A DNA stretch of 64,000 bases from Desulfovibrio subterraneus (GTDB taxonomy: Bacteria > Desulfobacterota > Desulfovibrionia > Desulfovibrionales > Desulfovibrionaceae). The notes beneath the pieces are model-generated. The model saw only the letters and a program-made list of their open reading frames with translations. It was not told where the DNA came from and ran no database searches. The position numbers were made by a program, and so were the translations under genes. The first letter of the stretch is position 1. Each line of letters begins with the position of its first letter. This document shows positions 62,541 through 64,000 of this stretch, piece by piece. The stretch lies in assembly GCF_013340285.1 (NCBI RefSeq), contig NZ_BLVO01000004.1:62001-126000 (forward strand), given 5' to 3'.

Positions 62541-63300
62541 TAACTTTCCTGTAATATTTCTCGGTAATGGAATCTATGGTGCCGTCGTGGTGCATCTGCA
62601 AGAGAATCTTGTCCAGTTTTTTGCGCACATCCGTCAAGTTGGACAGACGGGAAAAAGCAATATACGAGGGAATTTTATCTCCGACAGGCCCCAAGGCATA
62701 CAGTTTGTCCGCGAATCCGGCCTGTTCTGCAAGATAAATGGCCACATCCCGCTCCAGAGGTGCCACCTGCACCTTGCCGGCAGCGACCGATTCCATGAGC
62801 TCCGCCAAAGTATACATCTCTATCTGTCGCGGAAATAAGCCGCTGCGCAAAGCTTCGTCCACGACCGGCCCGTAACTGTAGCTGAGAACCACGCCCACGG
62901 TCTTTCCGGCAAGGCTGCGCATATCCCCTTTCCACTTCAGCGAAGCATCTGTGGTGAAAAAGTAGACGTGATCATAAAACATCTCATTGGTGCAGAAATC
63001 GAAAATCTCGCTCCGCTCCTGCGTCCAGTAGATGTTGACGATGGCGTCCGCTCCGCCGTTCTTCACCAGATACATGGCACGGGACCACGGAACCGTTTTG
63101 AGTTCAAAATCGATATCCGCGCGGCGCATGGCCTCCGCAACAATATCCACCGCTGCTCCGGTTGCCCCCAGAGGTACCGATGGAGTGCGCACTATCTGCG
63201 GCGGAAATTCCGGCGCAACAAGAACAATTTTTTCAGCCTGTACAGGGAGGCAAAAACACATGACTAACACAAGAGTAAGGAATCCGGTCAGCCGCCTCAT
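62527..63300 (-). CDS. Family-3 solute-binding protein, periplasmic (orphan)
   Basis: 257 residues from the ATG at 63300 (GCGGAGGGG upstream). Signal peptide RRLTGFLTLVLVMCFCLPVQA, then IVLVAPEFPPQIVRTPS, a GAAVDIVAEAMRRADIDFEL segment and LVKNGGADAIVNIYWTQERS, as in the amino-acid-type binding fold. No ABC permease or ATPase is adjacent. A close paralog lies upstream. The DAIVNIYWTQER segment near residue 80 replaces the ligand-contact region typical of amino acid importers, so the ligand is uncertain. Confidence 0.82.
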   Translation of the reverse strand: MRRLTGFLTLVLVMCFCLPVQAEKIVLVAPEFPPQIVRTPSVPLGATGAAVDIVAEAMRRADIDFELKTVPWSRAMYLVKNGGADAIVNIYWTQERSEIFDFCTNEMFYDHVYFFTTDASLKWKGDMRSLAGKTVGVVLSYSYGPVVDEALRSGLFPRQIEMYTLAELMESVAAGKVQVAPLERDVAIYLAEQAGFADKLYALGPVGDKIPSYIAFSRLSNLTDVRKKLDKILLQMHHDGTIDSITEKYYRKVNAGS

Positions 63301-63343
63301 ACGTCCCCTCCGCTCTCCCGTGAGCAATTTCAGCCGCCCGCTC

Positions 63344-63383
63344 AAAGCCTTTATGCCCGTCCGGAGACGGGCATAAAGGCTTT
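63344..63383 (-). terminator. Long perfect stem-loop between the two binding-protein genes
   Basis: An 18-bp perfect stem (63344-63361 with 63366-63383) with loop CGGA; the stem ends AAAGCC / GGCTTT. It should terminate or attenuate transcription from the upstream paralog, or protect its mRNA. Confidence 0.75.
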
Positions 63384-63395
63384 AAACGCAGAGCC

Positions 63396-64000
63396 TTATT
63401 TATCTGATTTGTCCTGATGCCCGTAATATTTCCGTTCCCACAACGCAATGTCTCCATTCTCCCGCATGGCCCGAAGAACCTCATCAAGCCTGTCCCGCAG
63501 CTGCTGCAGGTTGCGCTTTTTTGAAAAAGCCACATAGGAAGGCACGCTTTCCACAATGGGGTTCAGCGCAACAAGCATACCTTCTTTTCCGACGGATTTG
63601 GCCAGATAGCGGGCAACATCGCTGTCACTTAGAACAACATCAACATTCCCGTCCATTAGAGCATTGATGTTTTCCTGCATGCTATAGAATTCTATGATGT
63701 TAATTTCTCCGGAAACTTTGGCAGCATCCGCCCTGGCTCCGTGGCTGAACCCCAGAGCCACACCAAGACGTTTGCCTGCTATGCTCCTGAAGTCGCCATT
63801 CCATCCTATCGTTGTTCCGGCGCGGGCAAAGAGATACACCCTCTCGAAGAAAAGCGGCTCGGAACAATAATCCAGCACCTGTTGTCGTTCCGGCGTCATA
63901 TACAGATTGATGACTCCGTCCACAACTCCCTGCTCGACAAGATACAGACTCCTCGCCCACGGGTAGACCTTAAGCGTGTAGGATACGCCCATCTTGTCCA
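63396..64000 (-). CDS. Family-3 solute-binding protein, C-terminal part (cut by right edge)
   Basis: About 200 C-terminal residues are visible and the frame stays open to the right edge, so the N-terminus and signal peptide are outside. It parallels the neighbour: KVYPWARSLYLVEQGVVDGVINLYMTPER matches the neighbour's TVPWSRAMYLVKNGGADAIVNIYWTQER region (shown in parts), and VPSYVAFSKKRNLQQLRD matches IPSYIAFSRLSNLTDVRK. It is a tandem duplicate. No transporter partner is visible. Confidence 0.8.
   Translation of the reverse strand, partial: DKMGVSYTLKVYPWARSLYLVEQGVVDGVINLYMTPERQQVLDYCSEPLFFERVYLFARAGTTIGWNGDFRSIAGKRLGVALGFSHGARADAAKVSGEINIIEFYSMQENINALMDGNVDVVLSDSDVARYLAKSVGKEGMLVALNPIVESVPSYVAFSKKRNLQQLRDRLDEVLRAMRENGDIALWERKYYGHQDKSDK

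Overview
The window looks like chromosomal DNA of a motile, strictly anaerobic sulfate reducer of the Desulfovibrionaceae type (inference from gene content). The indicators are two periplasmic FdhAB formate dehydrogenases, one of them reading an in-frame UGA as selenocysteine; an [FeFe] hydrogenase next to the maturase HydG; a siroheme-dependent heme operon (ahbC-hemB-ahbD-ahbA/B) instead of the coproporphyrin route; cobM; and flagellar, chemotaxis and two-component genes. I saw no rRNA, tRNA, CRISPR array or active insertion sequence.

Layout. 1-3652 (minus): cheX (cut by the left edge), an HDOD protein, cheR and an alpha/beta-hydrolase-like exported protein. 4215-8806 (plus): a complete branched-chain amino acid ABC importer, livJHMGF. 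8879-10582 (minus): a SulP anion transporter. 11220-17305 (plus): a tightly packed housekeeping operon uppS-cdsA-PLP decarboxylase-dxr-rseP-tsaB. 17549-20089 (plus): fliD-fliS behind a sigma-54-type promoter. 20150-28712 (minus): a lipoprotein, a small coiled-coil protein, four paralogous Yip1-type membrane proteins (three with an N-terminal zinc ribbon) and two glycosyltransferases. 29086-33263 (plus): the alternative heme operon. 33446-39523: a PAS-GGDEF diguanylate cyclase facing a three-gene signalling module (substrate-binding lipoprotein, histidine kinase, receiver-STAS). 39672-41189: a TlpA-type thioredoxin and a transposase-derived protein that seems catalytically dead.

41379-56267 is the most distinctive part. 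Two paralogous operons, each [small protein]-fdhA-fdhB, flank an RND efflux operon with its MarR regulator (minus strand). The first FdhA has Cys at residue 192; the second has UGA at the same codon and so is a selenoprotein. Both are 1010 codons long. Each is preceded by a small protein (72 and 79 residues) whose copies share the C-terminus FGLLVALGREIRGR; I do not recognise this family. Downstream is a MobB protein fused to an Fe-S motif, behind a leader with a strong terminator.

56315-64000: a TerC-family membrane protein, a group-B-like [FeFe] hydrogenase, hydG, a polyferredoxin-like protein, cobM and two tandem family-3 solute-binding proteins, the last cut by the right edge.

How it fits together: periplasmic formate oxidation, hydrogen metabolism, corrinoid and heme synthesis and molybdopterin guanine dinucleotide assembly all serve anaerobic respiration. 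All functional calls come from reading motifs and gene order; no database search was run.
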